Shown piece by piece: positions 18,520 to 27,610 of a DNA stretch of 64,000 nt. The position numbers and the translations under genes were made by a program. How positions within the stretch are numbered: the first letter of the stretch is position 1; each line of letters starts with the position of its first letter. Source of the DNA: Oscillatoria acuminata PCC 6304 (lineage in GTDB: Bacteria > Cyanobacteriota > Cyanobacteriia > Cyanobacteriales > Laspinemataceae); the NCBI RefSeq assembly GCF_000317105.1, contig NC_019693.1, forward strand, positions 1,736,001 through 1,800,000. Direction: 5' to 3'. The notes below the pieces were generated by a model that worked only from the letters and a program-made list of their open reading frames with translations, made no database searches and was not told where the DNA came from.

Positions 18520-18882
18520 ATGACACAAGCAACACAGCCTCAACAACGGGGGATTCTCGTCACTGATTCTGCCATCAAGCACATTAAGTCCCTGCAAAGC
18601 CAACAAGGGGGGGACAACCTTTGTCTACGAGTGGGCGTGCGCGGGGGTGGCTGTTCAGGGATGTCCTACACGATGGATTTTGAACAGATTGACAATATTC
18701 AACCCCACGATGAAGTCTTCGAGTATGAAGAAGGCTTCAAAGTCGTTTGCGATCCCAAGAGCTTGCTTTATATCTATGGCATGGCCCTAGACTACAGCAA
18801 TGCCCTGATCGGCGGTGGTTTCCAATTCACCAACCCCAACGCCACTCAAACTTGTGGCTGTGGCAAGTCATTTTCTGCCTAA
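18520..18882 (+). CDS. Fe-S cluster assembly scaffold/carrier, IscA/SufA family
   Basis: 120 residues, the normal length. The A-type carrier motifs are present: [15 protein letters not shown] around Cys45, and the C-terminal TCGCGKSF supplying the second pair of cysteines. The N-terminal [10 protein letters not shown]-like helix ([12 protein letters not shown]) is also typical. A-type carriers hold [2Fe-2S]/[4Fe-4S] clusters and pass them to apoproteins; in cyanobacteria they serve photosystem I and other Fe-S proteins. A strong AAGGAG lies about 11 bases before the ATG. It is monocistronic, closed by the hairpin at 18951-18976. Whether it is the IscA or SufA orthologue cannot be told from sequence alone. 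Confidence 0.9.
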   Translation: MTQATQPQQRGILVTDSAIKHIKSLQSQQGGDNLCLRVGVRGGGCSGMSYTMDFEQIDNIQPHDEVFEYEEGFKVVCDPKSLLYIYGMALDYSNALIGGGFQFTNPNATQTCGCGKSFSA

Positions 18883-18950
18883 CTGGCACCTCCCATTTTA
18901 ACCTCTTTTGCAATCGCCACCGTCCCTCCTGATTCTCACAGATTCTAAGC

Positions 18951-18976
18951 ACCCAGGTCAGCTTTCTGACCTGGGT
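18951..18976 (+). terminator. hairpin terminator after the IscA/SufA gene
   Basis: ACCCAGGTCAG pairs with CTGACCTGGGT across a short loop and is followed by TTTACTATTTT. It lies 68 bases after the stop codon. Confidence 0.7.
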
Positions 18977-19142
18977 TTACTATTTTGGGGCTTCAGCAGT
19001 CTCCTTGTCAAAGGTAGAATCCACCCAGAACCAAGAGTTGGCCCCTCATCCTCCCCATCCCCCATCCCCCCAATCTCTCGTGAATTGAAAAACCGCACAG
19101 CCTTTTGGATACAATCGAACAACTGCATGAAAAGAACCGCTT

Positions 19143-19562
19143 ATGACTGAAACCGTTGAATCTCAATTTACCAGTGGCGTGGAACGCTATAAAGCTGGTG
19201 AAGGCCCTGACACCCTGATTCCGGTGTTCCGGGATATCTGCGATCGCGCCCCAAAAAATAGTCCCGCTTGGACTTGTTTGGCGTGGCTGTATTTATTAGC
19301 CGATAAACCCACTCCTGCCTATAAAGCAGCTCAAAAAGCGGTCAAACTCAATCCCCAAGATGCTCAAGCTCAGGTTAACCTGGCGGTGGCGATGCTCGAT
19401 AGCGGTCAAAAAGGCGTCCGCACTCATATCGAAATCGTTCAACAACTGATGATGGTTGCCGCAGAATTGCGCGATGAGGTGAAGGAAAATATCCAGGATG
19501 GATTGAACCGAAAACCCGATTGGAAGAGTTTACAACGGGTCAAAGACTGGCTGTTTGAATAA
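19143..19562 (+). CDS. small TPR protein conserved in cyanobacteria
   Basis: 139 residues, soluble. Two to three TPR-like helical hairpins are visible: FTSGVERYKAGEGPDTLIPV, SPAWTCLAWLYLLADKPTPA and AYKAAQKAVKLNPQDAQAQV. A C-terminal helix follows with DWKSLQRVKDWL. The layout matches a family of short TPR proteins found next to housekeeping genes in cyanobacteria. No enzymatic motif is present, so it is probably an adaptor. It lies between two clear terminators and is therefore its own unit. Confidence 0.75.
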   Translation: MTETVESQFTSGVERYKAGEGPDTLIPVFRDICDRAPKNSPAWTCLAWLYLLADKPTPAYKAAQKAVKLNPQDAQAQVNLAVAMLDSGQKGVRTHIEIVQQLMMVAAELRDEVKENIQDGLNRKPDWKSLQRVKDWLFE

Positions 19563-19636
19563 GCTGACCCTTTGGACTGAAGTGCTAGAGGCGATCGCAC
19601 TTTCCTAGACTCTTGATTTAATTTCTAACCTTCAAT

Positions 19637-19672
19637 GCCTGCATGAGAGCCCTCTCCAATCTTCATGCAGGC
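19637..19672 (+). terminator. hairpin terminator after the small TPR gene
   Basis: GCCTGCATGA pairs with TCATGCAGGC and is followed by TTATTTATTTTT, about 75 bases after the stop. Confidence 0.7.
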
Positions 19673-20145
19673 TTATTTATTTTTACCCCACTCCTCCCCC
19701 CAACACTTCAGCCATTATTTCCCCTCTTACTTTCGTAGTAACGCCTTCAGGGGTTTCTTAACCGTTGTTTGTAGAACTGACTCAAACTTGATGATGCCTC
19801 ACTCCAGTGCAAAATCAACCCTCCCCAACATCCTCCTCAAGGGACCTAGGGTATTTTTCCTTTTTACACTCTGAAAAACTGTCCACTAACCCAGATTTTA
19901 ACCGGATATATTTTTTTTCCAGAGTAGATCATAGTTAACCCTAAACAAACTCGGAATTTTCAGTTAAAGAATCCCATGAACTGATTCTTTAAATCAGTCT
20001 TTACCCTCATGGATTCACCTCAGAGAGTTTGTAAATTTTTCTTGAATCTTAGGCCCGTTCAAGAAAATTTGACCGTGCATCATTTCTTTCAAACTTCTCT
20101 AAATCAATCAAATCGATACCACTCAGCATTTACCCCCTTTATCTT
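19673..20145. other. intergenic A+T-rich region
   Basis: 473 bases before the membrane hydrolase gene. It includes GAACTGATTCTTTAAATCAG (partial dyad) and T-rich stretches. I see no gene; the promoter of the next gene is presumably here. Confidence 0.4.
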
Positions 20146-22185
20146 ATGATTCTTTCTCGCCAATATAAGGATTTGCCCTTAACTTGGGATACCAAATCAC
20201 TAGAAACCCTACAAAATGACTGTCAATGGCTCGAATCCATTGTTAAAAATTCGCCTCCATTTTCCGATGGATGGGTGAAAGCCCGAATCGTGCAGCTTGC
20301 CTATAACTGCCCGAACTCTCTCGATTTTCCCCTTTCAAACAACCGGGGAAAATCTGCCAACCGAGCGCCGATGACAACGGCCCAACTGTTGGCCTATGGC
20401 GGCAAAGTTTCGGAAAAAGAAATTGTTGAGGCGTTACAGTGGGAATGTCTGCAATACTGTCAAACTCACCCCGTCGCTGACTTTCCTTGTTTTCGGGAAA
20501 CGGTGGATGAAAACTATGTAATGGCGACGCTCAATAGCTGGTGCGATCGCCATTTTTCGGAAAAGTCTGCTCGTAATTTTGAAATCTACCAAGACCTTGA
20601 GTATCCGAACGTCTTTTTAGTCATTAGCACGGCTCCTATTTCCCTTTATGTAGACCGTCAATTACCTCCCCCAGAACGATTTCGGGCCTTATTTAATGTC
20701 GATGAATTCGCGGAAATTGTAGGGGATAAATTTTGCGATCGCATCACGCTGCGTACCCACGGCTATGCCACCTCTGCCGCCACGTTTTATGATTTATTCA
20801 TGAAGGAGGCCAATGCCCTCAATCGTGAAGAGTCTGCCCAGGATAGCCGATTAAAAGACAATCATTTTTATATCGGATATCATTGGCCGAGTGAACAACC
20901 CTTTACCAGTCCCGGATTATGGAGTGATTTCTCCAAAAATTGGGGCGTTATTTTCAAGTTTTCCTTTGTGCTTTCCGGATTTGCTGGCATTATTGGCAGC
21001 GGATTATATGGGATGGTCAAACTGCTAGGAATTCCCCTGTTCAAAGGGTTAGAATTCCTCCCTCTGATTGGTCCAATTTGGAAGTGGATTCAGTTGAGTG
21101 CAGTGGGCCTGCAATGGTATTGGGTGGTTCCCCCCTTGTTTATCCTTTGGGTCCTTTTGATGCAGTGTTTGCGGGTGTTGGTGTATCAGCGCGATCGCTA
21201 CCGGGCGATTCACTATGGGGCACCGGATTTAGCCGAATTCTTTTGGCGCTTAGACCGCTCTCTAAATCAGATTAATGAAAAAACAAACCCAATTTCAAAA
21301 ACAGGAGCAACCCAGTCGGTAATAGACTCGATTGAAGCCGAAAATCAAGGCTCTGTATTCCTGCCGAAGCCTACTATTTCTGGGTCTAACGCTGAAATTG
21401 CGGTGAACTTGGTGGGTCACAGTATGGGAGGACTCCTGCTGGTCAATACGCTGCGAATTTTGTCCGATCGCTTTGGCAAGGATGATGGAGACATTGACCA
21501 TCATGATGGGTTAGAGTCCAGCAAGATTGGCGATCGCCTCCGACTGGATAAATTAATTTTGGCCTCCCCGGATATCCCCCTAGAATTCCTGCGGGAGGGT
21601 CGCAACAACTACGTGCGGTCCGCCATGCGTCGTTGCCGTCAAATTTACCTGATGTCCAGCGATCGCGATATTATCCTGCGCTATATGCCGACTCTCGGCA
21701 ACTGGTTTAGTGAACCCAGTATCGAAATGTCCGCTTATCGTCTGGGGAATGTCTACCTCAAACCCTTAGACGATCGCTACCCTAACAGCAATTACCGCCC
21801 TTACATTCGCAATGTCTTGGTCTCCCAAGCAGCGGCCAATCCCACCTCTGCTTATGACCTGTTTGAGCGCTTTAACTATATCGACTGTTCCGAGACAATT
21901 GGCGTGAATGGCATCTTTTGGTCCCTGAAGTCTCATCGGGGTTTGGCGATCGACCTGATCAATACCCTGATGTATGTCCTGAGTCTGAGTTATAGTCGGA
22001 TCTTCGGCCAATTGGATTTACATGGGGGCTACTTTTTAACCCACACGGCCACCTTCAAAATTTTGAAGTTGCTAATTAGTCTCAATGGCGAGTCTGAGGC
22101 AGAAATCGAAGCGGGGATTGAGGAGTTAATTCAAGGCACAAGGATCCGGTTTTTACCCCGGCAACCCTTTTTGACGAGGGATTAA
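20146..22185 (+). CDS. membrane-anchored alpha/beta hydrolase-fold protein, family unknown
   Basis: 679 residues. The recognisable feature is the serine hydrolase elbow VNLVGHSMGGLLLVN with Ser426 as probable nucleophile. A candidate acid lies later (SSDRDIILRYMPT). Two hydrophobic segments, about 265-300 (FKFSFVLSGFAGIIGSGLYG) and 322-348 (WYWVVPPLFILWVLLMQCLR), sit in the middle, so the N-terminal ~260 residues and the hydrolase part would both face the same side of a membrane. The N-terminal region carries YIGYHWPSEQPF, reminiscent of bacterial DUF900-type esterases. It stands alone, and its 3' end faces ispD across a large inverted repeat. The reaction is not known. Confidence 0.65.
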   Translation: MILSRQYKDLPLTWDTKSLETLQNDCQWLESIVKNSPPFSDGWVKARIVQLAYNCPNSLDFPLSNNRGKSANRAPMTTAQLLAYGGKVSEKEIVEALQWECLQYCQTHPVADFPCFRETVDENYVMATLNSWCDRHFSEKSARNFEIYQDLEYPNVFLVISTAPISLYVDRQLPPPERFRALFNVDEFAEIVGDKFCDRITLRTHGYATSAATFYDLFMKEANALNREESAQDSRLKDNHFYIGYHWPSEQPFTSPGLWSDFSKNWGVIFKFSFVLSGFAGIIGSGLYGMVKLLGIPLFKGLEFLPLIGPIWKWIQLSAVGLQWYWVVPPLFILWVLLMQCLRVLVYQRDRYRAIHYGAPDLAEFFWRLDRSLNQINEKTNPISKTGATQSVIDSIEAENQGSVFLPKPTISGSNAEIAVNLVGHSMGGLLLVNTLRILSDRFGKDDGDIDHHDGLESSKIGDRLRLDKLILASPDIPLEFLREGRNNYVRSAMRRCRQIYLMSSDRDIILRYMPTLGNWFSEPSIEMSAYRLGNVYLKPLDDRYPNSNYRPYIRNVLVSQAAANPTSAYDLFERFNYIDCSETIGVNGIFWSLKSHRGLAIDLINTLMYVLSLSYSRIFGQLDLHGGYFLTHTATFKILKLLISLNGESEAEIEAGIEELIQGTRIRFLPRQPFLTRD

Positions 22186-22210
22186 TCCGGTATCCGGTTG
22201 TGATAGGGCT

Positions 22211-22474
22211 GTAAAACCCGCAGGCTGAAGCCTGGGGCTACACAGACGAAGCCTGCCTACGCAGGCTCAAATAAAAACCCGCAGGCTGAAGCCTGGGGCT
22301 ACACAGACGAAGCCTGCCTACGCAGGCTCAAGAGTCAAGCCTGCGTTTGGCGCAGCCTGTGCGTCAGCGCTTAGGCAGTCTCAGAGAGAAAACCGACTTT
22401 TAACAACCGGATTTGGGATTAGCCCGCGCAGGCAGGCTTTGTTCGTATAGCCCCAGGCTTCAGCCTGCGGGTTT
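22211..22474. repeat. inverted cluster of 'GCAGGCTGAAGCCTG' repeats, family E
   Basis: Two tandem forward copies (from 22214 and 22275) of a unit with hairpin GCAGGCTGAAGCCTG, the spacer GGGCTACACAGACGAAG and a second hairpin face one inverted copy at about 22417-22474. The cluster lies between two convergent genes and likely ends both transcripts. The same unit occurs at 40601-41370 and near 44070. Confidence 0.75.
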
Positions 22475-22479
22475 CTGTG

Positions 22480-23175
22480 TTATTTAAGTTCAGGGCGTTG
22501 TTGACGCAGGATAAACTCCGCGATCGCCAAATCCATTGGGGTGGTCACTTTCAAATTGCTCTCTTCCCCCGGGACAATTTGCACCGGCAAGTCACATTTT
22601 TCAAATAATGCCGCATCATCGGTCACCTCCCATCCCAGGGATTTTCCGCGATCGTGGCACTGTTTCAATAAGGCGACTTCAAATCCCTGGGGGGTTTGGG
22701 CGGCCCAGAGTTGCTGGCGATCGGGGGTCTGTTCAATGGTTTGAGAGTCTCGGGCGACAATTTTAATGGTGTCTTTGACGGGGATAGCGGCAATTAACCC
22801 GGGACAATGGCGGAGGGACTCGGCACAGCGATCGAACAGGTCCGGGGTTGCCAGACATCTGGCCCCATCATGAATTAACACATGGGTGGCCTCGGGAGGG
22901 AGTCCCTGTAACCCGTTGTAAACCGATTCTTGGCGGGTACTGCCGCCTTGGATGAATTGGACAGGTTTGCTGGGGGGATTGGCGGCTAAAATTGCTTCAA
23001 AGTCGGGCCAGTCTTCCGGTTGACCGATTAACCCAATCCAACGAATTTCGCGGGAGGCATCCGCCGCCTCTAGGGTCCAGGCAATCAAGGGGCGATCGAG
23101 CAAGGACAGGAGTAGTTTATTGCGGTTGCTGCCCATTCGTCGCCCCATGCCAGCGGCGGGTATCAATAAATGCAC
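22480..23175 (-). CDS. ispD: 2-C-methyl-D-erythritol 4-phosphate cytidylyltransferase
   Basis: 231 residues, standard for IspD. This enzyme of the MEP pathway joins CTP and methylerythritol phosphate to make isoprenoid precursors for carotenoids, phytol and quinones. Seen: the N-terminal nucleotide-binding loop [19 protein letters not shown], the VLIHDGARC motif, and the C-terminal TDDAALFE and [20 protein letters not shown]. The start is GTG at 23175, with AGAGGAA about 7 bases upstream. It is divergent from the glycosyltransferase 9 gene. The call is firm. Confidence 0.95.
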   Translation of the reverse strand: MHLLIPAAGMGRRMGSNRNKLLLSLLDRPLIAWTLEAADASREIRWIGLIGQPEDWPDFEAILAANPPSKPVQFIQGGSTRQESVYNGLQGLPPEATHVLIHDGARCLATPDLFDRCAESLRHCPGLIAAIPVKDTIKIVARDSQTIEQTPDRQQLWAAQTPQGFEVALLKQCHDRGKSLGWEVTDDAALFEKCDLPVQIVPGEESNLKVTTPMDLAIAEFILRQQRPELK

Positions 23176-23367
23176 GGTGGTTCCTCTAAAGCGTTTGGTT
23201 ACAAAAATGGCGCGTGAATAATAATAACTAGAGTAGAGGCGTAGGGGCGATCGCGACGTTTTTTAGTGAATTTCTGGCCGGTGGTTAGGTTGAGTCAAAA
23301 GATTCCGGATCGGATTAGGTCTCTCATCGCTTAGAATGAGTCTGTTTAGTAAGCTCCATCAATTGAG

Positions 23368-24342
23368 ATGCGAATACTGGCCCTTGTCCCAGGCGGAATC
23401 GGCGACCAAATTTTATTTTTCCCGACGTTGGATAGCCTAAAACGGGTATATCCCAACGCTTACATAGATGTTGTTGTGGAGCCTCGGTCTAAAGGTGCCT
23501 ACCGGGTATCCAAGTTTTTTCATGACAAGTCCCTCCAGGTGCTGCCGTTTGATTTTAAGGATCGCAACGGGTTGGCGGATTGGGGGAATTTGCTGGGGAT
23601 CATGCGCGATCGCGAATATGACGCGGTGATTTCCCTTGGACAGCGTTGGGTGGTGGGGTTATTGCTCTGGTTAACAGGCATCCCCATCCGGATTAGCTAT
23701 TCGGACTTGGGCAACTCCTGGTTGCTCACCAACCCAGTCCCGCTGAAAACTGAGCAATATGCTGCCGGTATGTACCACGACTTGTTGGAGGGTTTTGGGG
23801 TCTCCATGCCTTGTCCGGAACTCTCTGTGACCCTGCTCAAGGAGGACCTGCGCTGGTCCGATGAGGAACAGCAAAGATTGGGTGTCAAAGACAGTGGTTA
23901 CATTCTGATTCATGGGGGGGCTAGTCAACTCTCCCAAATCAAAGGATTGGATAAAATCTATCCCGTTGAAAAATGGCAACAGATTATCCAGGACCTGCAA
24001 ACCCGTCAGCCTCAATTGCCGGTAGTCTTGATCCAAGGGCCAGAGGATAAACCCTTATGTGACCAGTTGGTGAGGTTCTGTCCCGGCGTTAAGGTGACTT
24101 CACCCCCAGATGTGGGTAAGTTGGCGGCCACGATCGCGGCTGCGAATTTGATGCTTTGTACGGACAGTGCTCCGATGCATCTGGCGGTGGCGGTACAGAC
24201 CTATACGATTGCGTTGTTTGGCCCGACAGACCCCGGTAAATTGCTCCCTCCGGGCGATCGCTATATCGGAATTCAATCTTCTACGGGCAGAATTGCCGAT
24301 ATTTCACCAGAGAAAGTCCTAGAAAAAGTTTGGGGAGGCTAA
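23368..24342 (+). CDS. glycosyltransferase family 9 protein
   Basis: 324 residues, typical for the heptosyltransferase-like GT9 family (GT-B fold). The N-terminal ALVPGGIGDQILFFPTLDSL matches the family's 'GxIGDxLxxxP' signature. The C-terminal part has the donor-site patterns ILIHGGAS, LCTDSAPMHLAVA and ALFGPTDPGKLLPPG. GT9 enzymes add heptose or other sugars to lipopolysaccharide core or surface glycans. Together with the GmhB-like gene (24707) and the sugar transferase (25338) it suggests cell-surface polysaccharide synthesis. The acceptor and sugar cannot be specified. Confidence 0.85.
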   Translation: MRILALVPGGIGDQILFFPTLDSLKRVYPNAYIDVVVEPRSKGAYRVSKFFHDKSLQVLPFDFKDRNGLADWGNLLGIMRDREYDAVISLGQRWVVGLLLWLTGIPIRISYSDLGNSWLLTNPVPLKTEQYAAGMYHDLLEGFGVSMPCPELSVTLLKEDLRWSDEEQQRLGVKDSGYILIHGGASQLSQIKGLDKIYPVEKWQQIIQDLQTRQPQLPVVLIQGPEDKPLCDQLVRFCPGVKVTSPPDVGKLAATIAAANLMLCTDSAPMHLAVAVQTYTIALFGPTDPGKLLPPGDRYIGIQSSTGRIADISPEKVLEKVWGG

Positions 24343-24400
24343 ACCTAAAATTCGGAATGGGAAATTAACTTCTGGGGAGTTTGAGGGGCTATTACCAAGG

Positions 24401-24570
24401 GAACTCCAAAAAATAAAACCTCCAAAACGTTTGTTCGTAGTGACGAATCAACGGAGTAGCCTCGTCAATGTAGGGGCGCAATGCTTGCGCCCAAAAGAGG
24501 GCCTGCGCATTGCGCCCCTACAGATACCTTCCTTTCAGTTGAACAGTTGGATGATTTATATTTTGCAATC
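24401..24570. repeat. family B repeat with a different interior
   Basis: The left end GAACTCCAAAAAATAAAACC, continuing TCCAAAACGTT, and the right end GTTGGATGATTTATATTTTG match those at 15768-16045. The interior here is the hairpin GTAGGGGCGCAATGCTTGCG ... GCATTGCGCCCCTAC and not the family A element. This shows that the ends and interior of this repeat are exchangeable. Confidence 0.65.
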
Positions 24571-24579
24571 CCCCAACCA

Positions 24580-24615
24580 AAATGTAGGGTTGATTCGCGA
24601 ATCAACCCTACATTT
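24580..24615. repeat. perfect 36-base palindrome with AAATGTAG ends
   Basis: AAATGTAGGGTTGATTCG is followed directly by its exact complement. It abuts the family B repeat and is related by its ends to 13889-13930 and 63416-63462. Confidence 0.75.
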
Positions 24616-24706
24616 AGATTTTTATCTAAAATCATGGGTAAGTCCTGGTGATAAAATTCGGACTCATTAAATTTTAATTCTTTTGAACTCTGCTTAAAAA
24701 TCTCTG

Positions 24707-25303
24707 ATGAAACCCGCAGTATTCCTGGACCGAGATGGCGTTTTAAACCAAGAAGTTGGATATATTCACCGCGTTGAAGACCTAAATTTGATTCCCGGTG
24801 TGGCCGCTGCGGTCCGCCGCTTAAATGAGCAAAATATCTTCTGTTGTCTGGTTTCCAACCAATCGGGTCCAGCGCGGGGATATTACCCCGCTTCTCATGT
24901 GGATGCCTTACACGATCGCCTCTGTTCGTTATTGGACCAGGAAGCGGGGGCCCAATTGGATGCGCTTTATTACTGTCCCTATCTGAGTCCTCCGGAAGGG
25001 GGGACGGACCCCGAGTTTACTCGCTGGACCACTTGGCGTAAACCCAATACGGGAATGTTAGTGGCGGCAGCGTGGGAATATGATTTAGACCTGAGTCAGA
25101 GTTTTATGGTGGGAGATAAGGCAACCGATGTGGATATGGCCCATAATGCCGGTTGTACAGGGATTTTGGTGAAAACGGGCTATGGCGATCGCGTTTTAGG
25201 GGGGAAATACCAACATCACACCCATCCGGATTTCATCGCCTCAGATTTAGCCGAGGCGGTGGATTGGATCACTCAGCAGGGGTCTAAATCTGGAAGGAGA
25301 TAG
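24707..25303 (+). CDS. HAD-IIIA phosphatase, D-glycero-D-manno-heptose 1,7-bisphosphate phosphatase-like
   Basis: 198 residues. The HAD motifs are in order: FLDRDGVLN (motif I, nucleophile and acid Asp), LVSNQSG (motif II), WRKPNTGML (motif III Lys) and MVGDKATDVDMA (motif IV). The family removes the C7 phosphate of heptose bisphosphate in ADP-/GDP-heptose synthesis. In typical GmhB a loop with Cys-x-His and two further Cys binds zinc. Here that loop reads YYCPYLSPPEGGTDPEF with only one cysteine, so the zinc site appears lost. It lies in the same direction as, and 365 bases after, the GT9 gene, and fits a surface-glycan role. Confidence 0.82.
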   Translation: MKPAVFLDRDGVLNQEVGYIHRVEDLNLIPGVAAAVRRLNEQNIFCCLVSNQSGPARGYYPASHVDALHDRLCSLLDQEAGAQLDALYYCPYLSPPEGGTDPEFTRWTTWRKPNTGMLVAAAWEYDLDLSQSFMVGDKATDVDMAHNAGCTGILVKTGYGDRVLGGKYQHHTHPDFIASDLAEAVDWITQQGSKSGRR

Positions 25304-25337
25304 AGGCGATCGGTCCTGATTGATCGGGTTCCCTTTC

Positions 25338-26765
25338 CTAATAGGCCCCTTCTTTGGCAAACACCACCTTCACCGTCTGGAATAAAATCTGGAAATCCAG
25401 CGAAACAGACCAATTTTGAATGTAAGTCATATCCAGACGGAAGACTTCCTCAAAATCGACAATATCCGATCGCCCAGAAACTTGCCATAATCCCGTAATT
25501 CCCGGTAAGACTTCATGGCGCATAAAGTGATGTTCCGAAAAGCGTTCCACATCTCGCAAGGGGAACGGACGAGGACCGACTAAACTCATTTCCCCGTTTA
25601 AAACATTAATAATTTGTGGCAGTTCGTCCAAACTATACCGGCGAATAAACTTGCCAACTCGCGTAATCCGGGGGTCGTCCTTCATTTTGAACATAATTCC
25701 CCCGGCCATTTCATTCTTTGCTTCTAACTCTTTTTGTAACTGTTCGGCATTCGTCACCATTGTCCGAAACTTCCAAACCTTAAAGTGACGACCTTTTAAT
25801 CCGACCCGGACTTGTTTATAAAAAATTGGACCGGGGGAATCCACCTTAATCAGTAGTGCTAACAACATTAACCCCGGACTAATTAAAAAGATAATAATCC
25901 CAGCGGCGACTAAATCAAATCCCCGTTTGATCCAGTAATCCCCCCCGACAATCGGCGGCGATTTAAACCTCATACTCGGAATGCCGTTGACCATCTTAAT
26001 CTCAGACCACTGAATCGGCAGTTCCAGTCCCAACGGGAGAATTCTCAGGTGAATTCCGGCGCGTTTCAACTCCCAATAGAGGTAAATTTGATCTCGGACT
26101 GAGAGTTCTGAACAGACAAATACTTCGCTGACGGCTTTTTCCCGGAGTCGTTGAATCATCTCCGACCAATCGTGGCTTTTTTCTCGATTTAAAAGGTTTT
26201 CTACATCACAAATAGTGTGTTGTTTACTCTTAACAATAAATCGTTTAGCGGTTTCAATATCTTTGGGTTTACAAATTAAGCCAATGCGCTGACGGATTGC
26301 ACCTTTCTGCCGCAAATAAACAATAGTTAAATGTAGGATTAACCGCTCACTCAGCACAAAGGTAATGGCAAATACCCAAGATAATAAGAAAGTCGAACGA
26401 GAAATGACCGCTTCGGGTTCGTAGAGATAGCCGATAAATAATAAAACACACTGAGCAAAACTTAGGGATTTGACGAGATTAAAAAAATCTCGTCGCCGAT
26501 CATCGGTGCCATAGAGTCCCGCTGAAGCGACAATCCCCAAGGTAATCACCAGAATCGGAATTAAAAATCCTGGGTTTTCATTCTGAGTGGCTATCAAGCT
26601 AAAGGCTCCAACGGGAGTGCCTAACTTGTCCGCGAGTAGCCACGCATAGCTCAACGTCAAACTATCAAGGACAATTAACAGGATAATCCGGAGTGAGCCA
26701 ATGCCAGTCCCGCGACTGAGCTTGGCAATGAGTGGAGCACGTATATCAAGTTTTCTTTTATCCAT
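25338..26765 (-). CDS. polyprenyl-phosphate sugar phosphotransferase (WcaJ/exopolysaccharide type)
   Basis: 475 residues, the usual size. Four to five N-terminal membrane helices (about 20-150) are followed by a CoA-binding-like middle region and one more helix at about 280-305 (DLVAAGIIIFLISPGLMLLA). The C-terminal catalytic domain has KVWKFRTMVTNAEQ, DPRITRVGKFIRRYSLDELPQ, GEMSLVGPRPF and LPGITGLWQVSGRS, diagnostic for this family. These enzymes start exopolysaccharide or lipid-linked oligosaccharide synthesis by moving a sugar-1-phosphate to undecaprenyl phosphate. It is convergent with the GmhB-like gene. Confidence 0.92.
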   Translation of the reverse strand: MDKRKLDIRAPLIAKLSRGTGIGSLRIILLIVLDSLTLSYAWLLADKLGTPVGAFSLIATQNENPGFLIPILVITLGIVASAGLYGTDDRRRDFFNLVKSLSFAQCVLLFIGYLYEPEAVISRSTFLLSWVFAITFVLSERLILHLTIVYLRQKGAIRQRIGLICKPKDIETAKRFIVKSKQHTICDVENLLNREKSHDWSEMIQRLREKAVSEVFVCSELSVRDQIYLYWELKRAGIHLRILPLGLELPIQWSEIKMVNGIPSMRFKSPPIVGGDYWIKRGFDLVAAGIIIFLISPGLMLLALLIKVDSPGPIFYKQVRVGLKGRHFKVWKFRTMVTNAEQLQKELEAKNEMAGGIMFKMKDDPRITRVGKFIRRYSLDELPQIINVLNGEMSLVGPRPFPLRDVERFSEHHFMRHEVLPGITGLWQVSGRSDIVDFEEVFRLDMTYIQNWSVSLDFQILFQTVKVVFAKEGAY

Positions 26766-27610
26766 TGTCTTGTCGGATGCACCGAACCGAGGTTAATACT
26801 CTTTGTGGTAGGATGTCTATTTTTGACCCGATATTCTATAGAGTAGATGCCCCCCTCGACGACGCAATTGTTAAATTTGGCATCGCTAAGACTAAAATAA
26901 ATAGACCTGTTTAGGCTGTCGTCTGCACCGACTTAATTCCTGGCTTTGTTAACATAAATTGGTATCCTGTATTTTTGAACGAGGTAAGCAAAAGCCGAGG
27001 GAATATTCTGGGTAATTCATGAACTCTATTATAATCATCTCTGGTATCGTCCATCCTAAACTTGACCCTAAACTTGACAAAAGAGTTCAGCTTGTGATTC
27101 TGTTGCTAGTTTCAACGATACTCCAACGGGTAATTTAGCAAGAAGTTGAACTGAACTTAGCGGTGGGAACAGGGGGATTAGATGCTCCATTCCTTGTGTT
27201 CTGAACGGTCTTTAGTGATTGGGGTATTGTTCCCCATTGGAACTTGATTTAGGCCGATCGCAACAGAGGAGCGCCGATGGGTTGAATGAAAGATGGGGCC
27301 CTATCCTCTTGATTATCTCAGAGCTGATTCACACCGAACATGGGCAATTAGACTCAATTTATAAAAAGTATTTATAGTTAAGGTCGCCAATGTTACCAAA
27401 AAGGTGCAAACCGAGAGCATAATCATCATAACGCGCTCCTGTTGTCAACCCTAAAATGGCCAGGGTGAATGTTCTCTTGATTTCTGTCTTGGCAGTTTTG
27501 CGCCGGTTCAACCCGGGAGGGGCCAACCAAGGTGGCCCCTGGGCTACGGGGAGCAATACCAGCAGATGAGGTCCTCACTCCCCGGGTCCTAATACTTCCC
27601 GATGGCGGGA
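26766..27610. other. long intergenic region, no clear gene
   Basis: 845 bases. It contains a short direct repeat (CTAAACTTGACCCTAAACTTGAC near 27057), a hairpin GGGGCCA...TGGCCCC near 27516-27541, and small open frames at 27019-27138 (39 residues, hydrophobic end) and 27359-27556 (TTG start) for which I find no support. The 5' part is probably the promoter region of the sugar transferase gene. Confidence 0.4.

Noticed and set aside
27019-27138. 39-codon frame with a hydrophobic end
   Set aside because: It contains a short direct DNA repeat coding PKLDPKLD and lacks a ribosome-binding site, so it is most likely chance.
27359-27556. 65-codon minus-strand frame with TTG start
   Set aside because: No ribosome-binding site and no recognisable family, though the end (DYALGLHLFGNIGDLNYKYF) looks protein-like. 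A gene remnant is possible.
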